DNA from: Clostridia bacterium
GTDB taxonomy: Bacteria > Bacillota > Clostridia > UBA1381 > UBA9506
Length of the DNA: 48,097 nt
Direction: 5' to 3'
Assembly: GCA_017415145.1 (NCBI GenBank)
Contig: JAFQJE010000028.1
Coordinates: 1-48,097, forward strand
Part shown: positions 40,434 to 48,097 of the stretch, one piece after another
Layout: the number at the start of each line of letters is the position of its first letter
Numbering within the stretch: position 1 is the stretch's first letter
Made by a program: the position numbers and the translations under genes
The notes under the pieces: generated by a model
Told to the model about the DNA's origin: nothing
Seen by the model: the letters and a program-made list of their open reading frames with translations, nothing else
Database searches by the model: none

Positions 40434-42512
40434 TTAGAACAAACCAAAACCACCATATGTTATAATTAAACCTGCAAATACGATTGATACCATAGATAAA
40501 AGCTTAATTAAAATATTAACAGAAGGACCTGATGTATCCTTAAAGGGGTCACCTACTGTATCACCAACAACGGCTGCTTTGTGATTTTCTGAGCCTTTAC
40601 CGCCATGGTTACCTGCTTCAATATACTTTTTAGCATTGTCCCACGCACCGCCTGAGTTTGCCATCATAACAGCAAGTACAAAGCCTGACACAAGTGCCCC
40701 TGCAAGCATTCCAACTACACCGTTTACACCTAATACCAAACCTACAACAACAGGAGCAAAAACGCCTAATGCTGCAGGTAGTATCATTTCTTTAAGTGAT
40801 GATTTTGTACAGATGTCAACACATGTTTCGTAGTCTGCCTCAGCCGTTCCATCTAACAGACCTTTAATTTCTTTGAACTGGCGGCGAACTTCGATTACAA
40901 TTTTGTGAGCCGCACGGCCTACTGCCTGCATTGTCATAGCACTGAACAAGAAAGGCAGCATAGCACCAACAAAAAGACCTATTAAAACTGTAGGATTTGT
41001 GATTACAAGATTCAATTTATCGGGTGCTATTTCTTTTATTTTGTCCGTATATGAAACTATTAAAGCAAGGGCGGTTAATGCCGCAGAACCGATAGCAAAA
41101 CCCTTACCTGTAGCTGCTGTTGTATTACCAAGTGAATCGAGCGCGTCTGTACGTTCACGAACCTCAGGCTCAAGTCCGCTCATTTCTGCAATACCGCCTG
41201 CATTATCTGCAACAGGACCGTATGCGTCTGTTGCCAATGTGATGCCAAGTGTAGATAGCATACCAACTGCTGAAAGGCCAATACCGTAAAGTCCGCTTTC
41301 AAATGAACCCATACCACCTGCAATAAAGTAACTTAACAGAACAGATACGCCAACGATTATAACAGGAATTGCTGTAGATTTCATACCAAGTGCCATGCCA
41401 TCAATAATGATGGTAGCAGAACCTGTTTCTGAAGAGCCAGCTAACTTCTGTGTGGGCTTATATGAATCTGATGTATAGTATTCTGTAAAGTAACCAATTA
41501 ACACACCCGCTAAAAGTCCCGATAATACAGCACCGAAAAGACCTACGCTATCAGGCATTAACACTAAGATAAGTACTAATGATGCTATGGCTGAAATAAC
41601 CGCTGCTGAATATGTTCCGCGGCGAAGCGAGCCTAATAACTTCTTCTGCGTTGCACCTTCTTTTGTTGATACAAAAAAGGTAGAAATAATAGATGCTACA
41701 ATACCTACCGCCGCAATAAGCATAGGCAAAATTACGCCATTAAAACCATAGCCTGCCGCAACTGCCAGAGCACCACAGGAAAGAATTGAACCGACATATG
41801 ATTCGTAAAGGTCTGCACCCATACCTGCAACATCACCAACATTGTCGCCAACATTATCTGCGATGCACGCAGGGTTTCTGGGGTCATCTTCAGGGATACC
41901 TGCTTCAACCTTACCTACAAGGTCAGCACCAACATCAGCAGCTTTTGTAAATATTCCTCCACCAACACGGGCAAAGAGTGCCATTGAACTTGCGCCCATA
42001 CCAAATGTCAGCATAGCAGACGCAATTTCACCGATTTCAAGTTTAAATACAAATTTTAAAAGGATAAACCAGGTACTAATATCTAAAAGTCCGAGACCAA
42101 CAACGGTCATACCCATAACTGCACCTGATGAAAAGGCAATCTTTAAGCCTTTGTTTAAGCTCTCACGAGCACCGTTTGCTGTACGTGAGTTAGCATATGT
42201 TGCAATCTTCATACCGATAAAGCCTGAAAGACCTGAAAACAGTCCGCCTGTAATAAAAGCAAAGGGTACAAAGGGCGTAATGAGTCCTGAGAGCGCCAGA
42301 ATACCTAAAATTACAAACATAACTGCAAAGAAAATTCCAACTGTTTTATACTGGCGTTTTAAGTACGCCATAGCACCTGAACGAATCTTCGAAGAAATAG
42401 ATGCCATGCCTGACGTTCCTTCAGGAAGCTTTTTTACAACATTGAACTTATATGCTGCAAATATTATTGCAGCAATTGCCGCTGCAAGGACAAAAAATGG
42501 TGCATATTCCAT
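40434..42512 (-). CDS. hppA: K+-dependent membrane-bound pyrophosphatase (ion pump)
   Basis: Couples PPi hydrolysis to H+ or Na+ export. The 692 residues have about sixteen membrane spans and the substrate motifs AADVGADLVGKVEAGIPEDD (about 191-210) and NVGDNVGDVAGMGADLYES. Ala at 467 in GNTTAATGKG marks the K+-dependent class, in which the K+-independent form has Lys. Whether it pumps Na+ or H+ is not settled by my reading. GAGAGGAG precedes the ATG. Single-gene unit; PPi from PpdK and biosynthesis would be its fuel. Confidence 0.96.
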   Translation of the reverse strand: MEYAPFFVLAAAIAAIIFAAYKFNVVKKLPEGTSGMASISSKIRSGAMAYLKRQYKTVGIFFAVMFVILGILALSGLITPFVPFAFITGGLFSGLSGFIGMKIATYANSRTANGARESLNKGLKIAFSSGAVMGMTVVGLGLLDISTWFILLKFVFKLEIGEIASAMLTFGMGASSMALFARVGGGIFTKAADVGADLVGKVEAGIPEDDPRNPACIADNVGDNVGDVAGMGADLYESYVGSILSCGALAVAAGYGFNGVILPMLIAAVGIVASIISTFFVSTKEGATQKKLLGSLRRGTYSAAVISAIASLVLILVLMPDSVGLFGAVLSGLLAGVLIGYFTEYYTSDSYKPTQKLAGSSETGSATIIIDGMALGMKSTAIPVIIVGVSVLLSYFIAGGMGSFESGLYGIGLSAVGMLSTLGITLATDAYGPVADNAGGIAEMSGLEPEVRERTDALDSLGNTTAATGKGFAIGSAALTALALIVSYTDKIKEIAPDKLNLVITNPTVLIGLFVGAMLPFLFSAMTMQAVGRAAHKIVIEVRRQFKEIKGLLDGTAEADYETCVDICTKSSLKEMILPAALGVFAPVVVGLVLGVNGVVGMLAGALVSGFVLAVMMANSGGAWDNAKKYIEAGNHGGKGSENHKAAVVGDTVGDPFKDTSGPSVNILIKLLSMVSIVFAGLIITYGGFGLF

Positions 42513-42559
42513 ATTTTATCGCTCCTCTCAATTTTCCGATTAGTATTAACCACTATATT

Positions 42560-42588
42560 ATTCTATCACCTTTACCCTTTTTTGTAAA
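42560..42588 (-). promoter_or_regulatory. Promoter of hppA
   Basis: Minus strand: TTTACA (42588-42583), 17-nt spacer, TAGAAT (42565-42560) with extended TGA. Confidence 0.72.
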
Positions 42589-42621
42589 GGTTAAATTTTT
42601 AATGAATACTGTTTATCTTTT

Positions 42622-45447
42622 TTAACGAATTTTGTTTATAGCATTATCCAGACTTTCTAAATCCTTGCCCATCTGCTGCCAGTTATTTTGTCCGCTGGAT
42701 TTTCTGAAAGCATCATATGCATCTACAACTTCCTTAACATAGTCGACAACCTCAGGAATATCCTGAGCTCCCCCATCATCAGGAGTTGTCTCAGGTGCCT
42801 CCAAAAGATTTCCCGCGCTCATTCCGTCAGAGCTTTTTATCACCTGAGATAACGCTTCTTCCAGTGTCGGTGCCATTACAACAGCATCTTTGTAAGCCAC
42901 TATAATTCGCTTGATTTCAGGGAGCGATGCATTGTTTTGAGATGTGATATAAACAGGCTCTACATAGAATATTGAGTTTTTAAAAGGAATAACCAAAAGG
43001 TTTCCTCGTATTACCGTAGAACCACCTTGCCCCCAGAGAGTCATCTCTCTTGAAATATCAGGGTCATTGTCAATCTTGTTTTCTATCTGCATAGGACCGT
43101 AGACTGTGTCGGATTTCGGTATTCTGTAAAGCACCAGCTCACCATAATGGTCAATGTCTGTACGCTTCATTAATATTCCTACCATGTTGTACTTATCTCC
43201 TAAAACATAAGGCATATTGAGTACAAGCTCAGGTTGGCTCTCCCCTTCTAGCGTGAAAATGTTAAAATAGGGATTTACCACTATTTCATCATTTTCATAT
43301 TTTTCTGTAGCCACTCTCCACACATCTGCCTGGTCATAAAACTGCCCCGCATCCTCTAAGTGATATCTCTGATACACCTGTGTCTGGAGTTTAAATAACC
43401 CCTCAGGTGTGGTTATATGTGAAGCTAAATTTTCAGGGAAAGCTTCATCCGTAAACAATTTCGGATAAATCTTTTTATATGTGTTTACAACGGGGTCGGT
43501 ATCATCTATGATATAGAATTTGATATTTCCCGTATATGCATCAACTACTGCTTTTACAGAGTTTTTAATATAGTTTACTCCGTTAAAGTTTTGTGCAAAT
43601 GGATATTTGTCAGAATATGTGTAGGCATCAATTATCCACTTGATTTCGCCATTGTCGTCAACCACTATCTGCGGGTCTTCCTCGTACATTAAAAATGGTG
43701 CAACCATACGCACTCTGTCCATTACATTTCTGTTGATTAAGATTTTGCTTTCTGAGTCAACATTTCCCGAGAAGAACATCTTATAGTCCTTATAATAGAG
43801 TGAAAACATAAGCTTTTTGAAAAAGCTCAGCTTAACACCTGAATCACCCGTATAGGTGTATTCAACATCAGTATATCCTTCTGAATAATCAAGTTCTAGA
43901 TTATCAGAGCCTACGATTACATAATCATTTGTACTTTCACCATAATAAATTCTCGGTTGTGTCAGTTCAGGCATTCCGTTTGTGGAAACTACAGGAATAT
44001 CCTTTATACAAAAATACGGCTGACCATCTTCAGTAACCCTGTCAATAGGGCTTGCAACCACGCCGAAGCCGTGTGTGTAACGGAATTTTTCGTTTGTATA
44101 TGAACGGGCAGTTTCTTCAAGATTGTCTTTATTTAATTCACGGGCTGACATAAACGCACCTGTCAGTTCTCCGTCAATTTCATAAGGCACTACGTCAATA
44201 TCATTAAATGTATAGTATTTTCTCAAGTATTGTAACTGATTGTATGCAGTGAGTGACGCCGAAAAGTCGATAATTCTTGTATTGGTAAGTTCTGCACTAT
44301 TCTGAGCAATTGCATCTGCCGTTAATTCCTGTGAAAAGTCAAACTGCACTTCGTCTATATTTTCAAGACCAAAACCCGCTTTTGTAGCATTCATATTGTG
44401 CTCAATATAAGGTGTCTGGTAAGTTCTTTCGTCAGGTGCAACCACTAACTGCTGAGTTATAAATGCCACAACTGCTACTACGATATAGATTGCAGGCACA
44501 GCCAAAACTGCAACAAGCGTAAGCTTGAACTTTTTACGCCATATAAAAATTACTGCAAAAATAACTGCCAAAAGCAGAACATACGGTGCAAATTTATAGT
44601 AATTGAGCCATATATTTGCTTCAATGAAGCCCGCACCAGCTAGGCTATCCTTACCAAAAGTTCCGTACATTAATTCTTCTGCTGTAAGTCTGTAAGAGAA
44701 AATCATCATAATATAGTAAATCAAAATACTTACTAAAATATGAGTGAGAGCTCCCTTTTCCTGAGTTATCATTTCTTTTATCTTCTTTGTTCCGGATACA
44801 TAAAAAGAAACATAGTAAATTAGTGCTACCGCTATTGTCTGGAATAAAAATACGTCCTTTAACCCATTGACAACAGCAGATAAAAAGGGTCTTACAAAAA
44901 TGTAATAGCTTATATCCTTTGAAAATAAGGGGTCTTTAACACCAAATTCTGTTGCATTCATGGCAGTCAAAAGCTCTAAATATGAGCTTTGTCCCATTAT
45001 TCCGCCAAACAGTGCAGATACAACTAAAGCCGTTACAATATAAGGGTATTTCTTTTTAAACAGTTTGTTTTCAAGGTGTTTTGCGAGTGCCAGTCGTCTT
45101 ACTAAAAACAGGTTGATTAAAGCCAACACAAACACCACAACAAAACCCGAAGACGAAACTGCAAGCTTAGTAATAAGGCTTTTCCAGAAAACCGTATCAT
45201 ATCCTGCACCGATTTCTTTGATTTGCCAGATGTCCATTACGAAATTAAGTGCTGCACCGAGTAAGGCAAGCAGCACTATTAAACCTATGACAACACCCAA
45301 CAGAATCTTTTTACCGCCTGTTAAGTTGTTTTTTTGTTTTCTGAATTTTTCCGCAAAATCTTCTTTATTAAATCCGCCAAAGCCCTGTCCTTTTTCGCCA
45401 TTATCGAATCCGCCAAAGCCACCAAAATTTGTAAATTGTCCGTTCAT
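42622..45447 (-). CDS. UPF0182 family large membrane protein
   Basis: A 941-residue protein of unknown function found in many Gram-positives and cyanobacteria. A Gly/Phe-rich N-terminus (FGGFGGFDNGEKGQGFGGF) is followed by about seven membrane spans up to residue 340, then a large probably extracellular domain with family segments (YNQLQYLRKYY, TRSYTNEKF-like region, THGFGVVASP, PRIYYGE). The C-terminal end is Asp/Glu-rich and helical. AGGAGG precedes the ATG, ten bases after the ftsY stop, so both share a transcript. No function is assigned. Confidence 0.92.
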   Translation of the reverse strand: MNGQFTNFGGFGGFDNGEKGQGFGGFNKEDFAEKFRKQKNNLTGGKKILLGVVIGLIVLLALLGAALNFVMDIWQIKEIGAGYDTVFWKSLITKLAVSSSGFVVVFVLALINLFLVRRLALAKHLENKLFKKKYPYIVTALVVSALFGGIMGQSSYLELLTAMNATEFGVKDPLFSKDISYYIFVRPFLSAVVNGLKDVFLFQTIAVALIYYVSFYVSGTKKIKEMITQEKGALTHILVSILIYYIMMIFSYRLTAEELMYGTFGKDSLAGAGFIEANIWLNYYKFAPYVLLLAVIFAVIFIWRKKFKLTLVAVLAVPAIYIVVAVVAFITQQLVVAPDERTYQTPYIEHNMNATKAGFGLENIDEVQFDFSQELTADAIAQNSAELTNTRIIDFSASLTAYNQLQYLRKYYTFNDIDVVPYEIDGELTGAFMSARELNKDNLEETARSYTNEKFRYTHGFGVVASPIDRVTEDGQPYFCIKDIPVVSTNGMPELTQPRIYYGESTNDYVIVGSDNLELDYSEGYTDVEYTYTGDSGVKLSFFKKLMFSLYYKDYKMFFSGNVDSESKILINRNVMDRVRMVAPFLMYEEDPQIVVDDNGEIKWIIDAYTYSDKYPFAQNFNGVNYIKNSVKAVVDAYTGNIKFYIIDDTDPVVNTYKKIYPKLFTDEAFPENLASHITTPEGLFKLQTQVYQRYHLEDAGQFYDQADVWRVATEKYENDEIVVNPYFNIFTLEGESQPELVLNMPYVLGDKYNMVGILMKRTDIDHYGELVLYRIPKSDTVYGPMQIENKIDNDPDISREMTLWGQGGSTVIRGNLLVIPFKNSIFYVEPVYITSQNNASLPEIKRIIVAYKDAVVMAPTLEEALSQVIKSSDGMSAGNLLEAPETTPDDGGAQDIPEVVDYVKEVVDAYDAFRKSSGQNNWQQMGKDLESLDNAINKIR

Positions 45448-45456
45448 AGCCGCCTC

Positions 45457-46479
45457 CTATTCTTCAGGGAATAACGCTCCTGCAAATTCCTGGGGGTCAA
45501 ACTTTTGCAGGTCATCAATTCCTTCGCCTACACCGATAAACTTTACACCGATATTTTGCTCACGACAAAGGGCAATTATTACACCGCCTTTTGCTGTACC
45601 GTCAAGTTTTGTAAGTACTACGCCTGTAATAGAGGCTGCATTTTTAAACTCACGTGCCTGAATTAATGCGTTTTGTCCTGTTGACGCATCTAAAACTAAA
45701 AGCACCTCGCTGGCAGGTTTTCCTGTTTCACGTTCAATTACACGGGCAGTTTTTGCAAGCTCGTCCATCAGATGTTTTTTGTTGTGGAGTCTTCCTGCAG
45801 TGTCACATATTACAATGTCCGTACCCCGCGCTTTTGCAGCAGCAATTGCATCATATACAACCGCTGACGGGTCTGAACCTTCCTGATGTTTTACGATTTC
45901 TACACCTGCACGCTGTGCCCAGATTTCCAACTGGTCAATAGCCGCAGCACGAAAAGTGTCTGCTGCCGCCAAAAGCACCTTTTTCCCCGCATGTTTATAG
46001 TAGTTTGCAATTTTTCCTATTGATGTTGTTTTTCCCACGCCGTTTACGCCAATAACCATAATTACAGCAGGGCTACCATCTATATTACATTCTGTATTTT
46101 GCTCACTCAAAATCTTTCCGATTATATCCTTTAATTCTGTCTTTAACATTTCAGGCTCAGTTATGTGTTTTTCACGAGACACACGGCGCAGCTCATTAAT
46201 TATATAAACAGATGTATCAACGCCGATATCTGCAGTAATCAGGACTTCTTCAAGCTCCTCAAAAAGCTCCTCGTCTACTGATTTAAAAGCAAAAAACACA
46301 TCGTCAATTCTTCCGAAAACTGCCGTTCTTGTTTTTTCTAACCCTTCCTTCAGCTTTGCAAAAAAGCTTTTCTTTGGCTTCTCAGCAGGAGTTTCGATAT
46401 TTTCTGTTATTTCATTTTCTTGCGTTGGCACTAAAATTTCTTCTGTTTCTTCTTTTTTGCCTCTGCCAAACCATTTCAT
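45457..46479 (-). CDS. ftsY: Signal recognition particle receptor FtsY
   Basis: GTPase that docks the SRP-ribosome complex at the membrane. The acidic A region (about 1-45) is followed by the N domain ([18 protein letters not shown]) and the G domain ([53 protein letters not shown]). The 340 residues are typical. The ATG at 46479 has AGGAGG seven bases upstream; earlier TTG and GTG codons fit less well. gpsA lies 11 bp upstream; the usual smc neighbour is absent. Confidence 0.96.
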   Translation of the reverse strand: MKWFGRGKKEETEEILVPTQENEITENIETPAEKPKKSFFAKLKEGLEKTRTAVFGRIDDVFFAFKSVDEELFEELEEVLITADIGVDTSVYIINELRRVSREKHITEPEMLKTELKDIIGKILSEQNTECNIDGSPAVIMVIGVNGVGKTTSIGKIANYYKHAGKKVLLAAADTFRAAAIDQLEIWAQRAGVEIVKHQEGSDPSAVVYDAIAAAKARGTDIVICDTAGRLHNKKHLMDELAKTARVIERETGKPASEVLLVLDASTGQNALIQAREFKNAASITGVVLTKLDGTAKGGVIIALCREQNIGVKFIGVGEGIDDLQKFDPQEFAGALFPEE

Positions 46480-46490
46480 CACTTTTCCTC

Positions 46491-47495
46491 CTATGCCCAA
46501 AAGCCATGTTCGAGCTCGTGTCTTTTTTCTCTTGTCATCAATGACATAACAGCATCTTTCGCCGCTTTTCCCTCGAAAACAATTTTATAGGCTTCTTCTA
46601 CAATAGGCATTTCCACATTATATTTTTTAGACAATTTATATGCTTCCTTTGTGGCATATACACCCTCAACCACCATGTTTACTTCTTTCATGGCTTCATC
46701 TGCAGTTTTTCCCTGACCGATCAATATTCCTGCTCTGCGGTTTCTTGAGTGCATACTTGTACAGGTAACAATTAAATCACCCATACCTGACAATCCGCTA
46801 AAAGTTTCAACACGAGCACCCATAGCAGTACCTAACCGTGCAATTTCCGACATTCCTCGTGTCATCAGTGCCGCCTTAGAGTTATCACCTAAACCAAGTC
46901 CGTCACAAATACCTGCACAAAGAGCAATAACGTTCTTTAATGCACCGCCTATTTCTACACCCAGTATATCTTCGTTTGTATAAATTCTTAATGTATCTGT
47001 CATGAAAAGCTCCTGTATCATTTCAGAAACCTTTAAATCTTCACATGCAGAGACCAAAGATGTAGGAATATTTTTTGCCACCTCTTCTGCGTGAGAAGGG
47101 CCAGACAAAGCTGCCACAGTACATTGGGGAATTTTATCCTTTATCGTGTCTGTGAGTGTCATCTGAGTTTCTCCGTCAAAACCTTTTGATGCACAGACAA
47201 CTACCGCACCAGGCTTTACGAACTTACTCATATTTTCTGCAGTTTTACCTATAACGGCAGAGGGTGTAACCATAACGATTACGTCCTTATCCTTTACTGC
47301 AACCTCTAAATCGTTCGTGTATGTTACGTTTTCTGGCATCACAAAATCAGGAAGATTCGGAGCAGTTCTTGTCTTTGCAAGATTTTCGCTTTCTTCCTTG
47401 AAGTATGACCACAGTACAACGTCATTGCCTTTATTCGCTAAAATTGCACACAGAGCACAACCCCATGTACCTGAACCTACAACGGATATATTCAT
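46491..47495 (-). CDS. gpsA: NAD(P)-dependent glycerol-3-phosphate dehydrogenase
   Basis: Reduces dihydroxyacetone phosphate to sn-glycerol 3-phosphate, the phospholipid backbone. It starts MNISVVGSGTWGCALCAILA with the dinucleotide motif GSGTWG (7-12); further motifs are SGPSHAEEVA, GGALKNVIALCAGICDG and FSGLSGMGDLIVTC. The 334 residues are normal. The ATG at 47495 has GGTGGAG upstream (short spacing); a frame to 47528 would overlap plsY. plsY, which uses its product, is directly upstream. Confidence 0.96.
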   Translation of the reverse strand: MNISVVGSGTWGCALCAILANKGNDVVLWSYFKEESENLAKTRTAPNLPDFVMPENVTYTNDLEVAVKDKDVIVMVTPSAVIGKTAENMSKFVKPGAVVVCASKGFDGETQMTLTDTIKDKIPQCTVAALSGPSHAEEVAKNIPTSLVSACEDLKVSEMIQELFMTDTLRIYTNEDILGVEIGGALKNVIALCAGICDGLGLGDNSKAALMTRGMSEIARLGTAMGARVETFSGLSGMGDLIVTCTSMHSRNRRAGILIGQGKTADEAMKEVNMVVEGVYATKEAYKLSKKYNVEMPIVEEAYKIVFEGKAAKDAVMSLMTREKRHELEHGFWA

Positions 47496-47511
47496 AAACT
47501 CCACCGCCTGT

Positions 47512-48097
47512 CTATTTCTTTTCGCCAATTTTATGTTCTGTTCCCGACATTAGTTTTTTGATGTTGCTCTTGTGACGCCATACGCCTAATGCACCTAAAA
47601 ATGCTGCAGGAATTATTATCAGAGATTCATAAGAATATGGTACATCCATATATTTTGCAATGCAAAAAAGCGGAAAAATCACACATCCTATCAAAGAACC
47701 GAGGGAAACAAATCGGGTAAGTACGATACATAAAACACCTGTTCCCAAAACCATAATACCCAATCTCCAATCAAGGGCAAAAATAATAGCAACTGATGTT
47801 ACAATGCCCTTTCCGCCACGAAAACCGAAATACAAAGGGAAATCATGACCGATAACTGCAAAAATTACAGCCAGATATTTAAGTATCAGAGTATAAGGAG
47901 ATAAAATTCCTAACCATTTGCCGATTAACGCTGCTATACCTACTGCAACAAATGCCTTTGCCGCATCACCAATTACTACCAACGCCGCTGCCGCTTTTCC
48001 CATTACACGAAGTACGTTTGTTGCTCCTGCATTGCCGCTGCCGTGGGTACGGATGTCGTTTTTCTTTGCCTTTGAAAGTATGATTGATGTATTGATA
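47512..48097 (-). CDS. plsY: Acyl-phosphate glycerol-3-phosphate acyltransferase (5' end outside window)
   Basis: Membrane enzyme that acylates glycerol 3-phosphate with acyl-phosphate, the first step of phosphatidic acid synthesis. Reading on beyond the internal Met at 48003 gives an uninterrupted upstream sequence, including INTSIILSKAKK, then THGSGNAGATNVLRVMGK, the conserved active-site loop, so the gene continues past 48097. A further motif is FPLYFGFRGGKG. Several membrane spans are evident. About 195 residues are in view; only a short N-terminus is missing. It precedes gpsA by 16 bp. Confidence 0.95.
   Translation of the reverse strand, partial: INTSIILSKAKKNDIRTHGSGNAGATNVLRVMGKAAAALVVIGDAAKAFVAVGIAALIGKWLGILSPYTLILKYLAVIFAVIGHDFPLYFGFRGGKGIVTSVAIIFALDWRLGIMVLGTGVLCIVLTRFVSLGSLIGCVIFPLFCIAKYMDVPYSYESLIIIPAAFLGALGVWRHKSNIKKLMSGTEHKIGEKK

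Noticed and set aside
41842-42543. A 233-codon reading frame opposite hppA
   Set aside because: It mirrors the codon pattern of hppA, shows no family resemblance and lacks a ribosome binding site. The same applies to frames at 45065-45661 (opposite the UPF0182 gene) and 35992-36522 (opposite the argG end and deacetylase start).
1-48097. tRNA, rRNA, insertion sequence or prophage genes
   Set aside because: I looked on both strands for tRNA ends and anticodon arms, rRNA segments, transposase motifs and phage structural genes and recognised none.

Overview
The window looks like chromosomal DNA of a spore-forming Clostridia-type Firmicute. GC is roughly 40 percent judged by eye. The evidence is the gene families: spoIVA, spoVAC and a PdaB-type deacetylase for sporulation, a tryptophan T-box, S-layer homology domains, ClpXP, CarD, ZapA and FeoAB. 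Strong AGGAGG ribosome binding sites precede most genes, TTG and GTG starts are common, and sigma-A promoters (TTGACA, 17 nt, TATAAT) and Rho-independent terminators are easy to read. No rRNA, tRNA, CRISPR array, transposase or phage gene was found.

Layout. 1-126: 5' part of rplM with its promoter. 408-1046: trmB, convergent with a leftward block (1075-6177) made of truB-ribF-thyX-tmk (FAD and dTMP synthesis plus tRNA modification), preceded by rimM-trmD-nudF. 6452-9845: clpX, clpP and tig (protein quality control). 10000-10609: a small membrane ORF and spoVAC. 10622-11899: murA. 12038-12585: promoter, a structured RNA with alternative 3' hairpins, and a short SLOG-like gene. 12865-15489: ppdK. 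15657-17435: an NhaC antiporter with an N-terminal DnaJ-type zinc-finger segment. 17623-19101: spoIVA with a sigma-E-like promoter. 19138-21392: nadE and an LTA-synthase-like enzyme. 21539-22603: aroB. 22658-25714: a membrane-anchored GH28-like fusion and a ZIP transporter. 25829-28817: carD-zapA-sfsA-pncA-SDR. 29002-30263: walJ-like and rlmH. 30275-31799: Trp T-box and solitary trpB. 32077-34660: an SLH-serpin lipoprotein and a HAD phosphatase. 34891-36973: argG and a PdaB-type deacetylase. 36978-38159: an island holding a Gre-like gene and a heavily folded non-coding block. 38165-40344: feoAB. 40434-48097: hppA, a UPF0182 protein, ftsY, gpsA and plsY (partial).

How the genes work together. 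Most are housekeeping. RibF makes FAD, which ThyX needs to make dTMP, which Tmk phosphorylates; the three genes are adjacent. PlsY and GpsA both act in phosphatidic acid synthesis. PpdK makes or uses PPi and HppA couples PPi hydrolysis to ion pumping, which suggests PPi-linked energy metabolism. NadE and PncA both feed NAD synthesis.

Unexpected content lies mostly between genes: (1) a riboswitch-like RNA before the SLOG-like gene; (2) a 1.2-kb island bounded by 33-bp direct repeats that correspond to the overlapping 3' ends of two convergent genes; (3) a dispersed hairpin repeat in three copies with compensatory stem changes, one copy lying between exact 31-bp direct repeats; (4) unusual fusions (DnaJ zinc finger with NhaC, membrane anchor with GH28, SLH with serpin). 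All calls come from reading the sequence; no database search was run.
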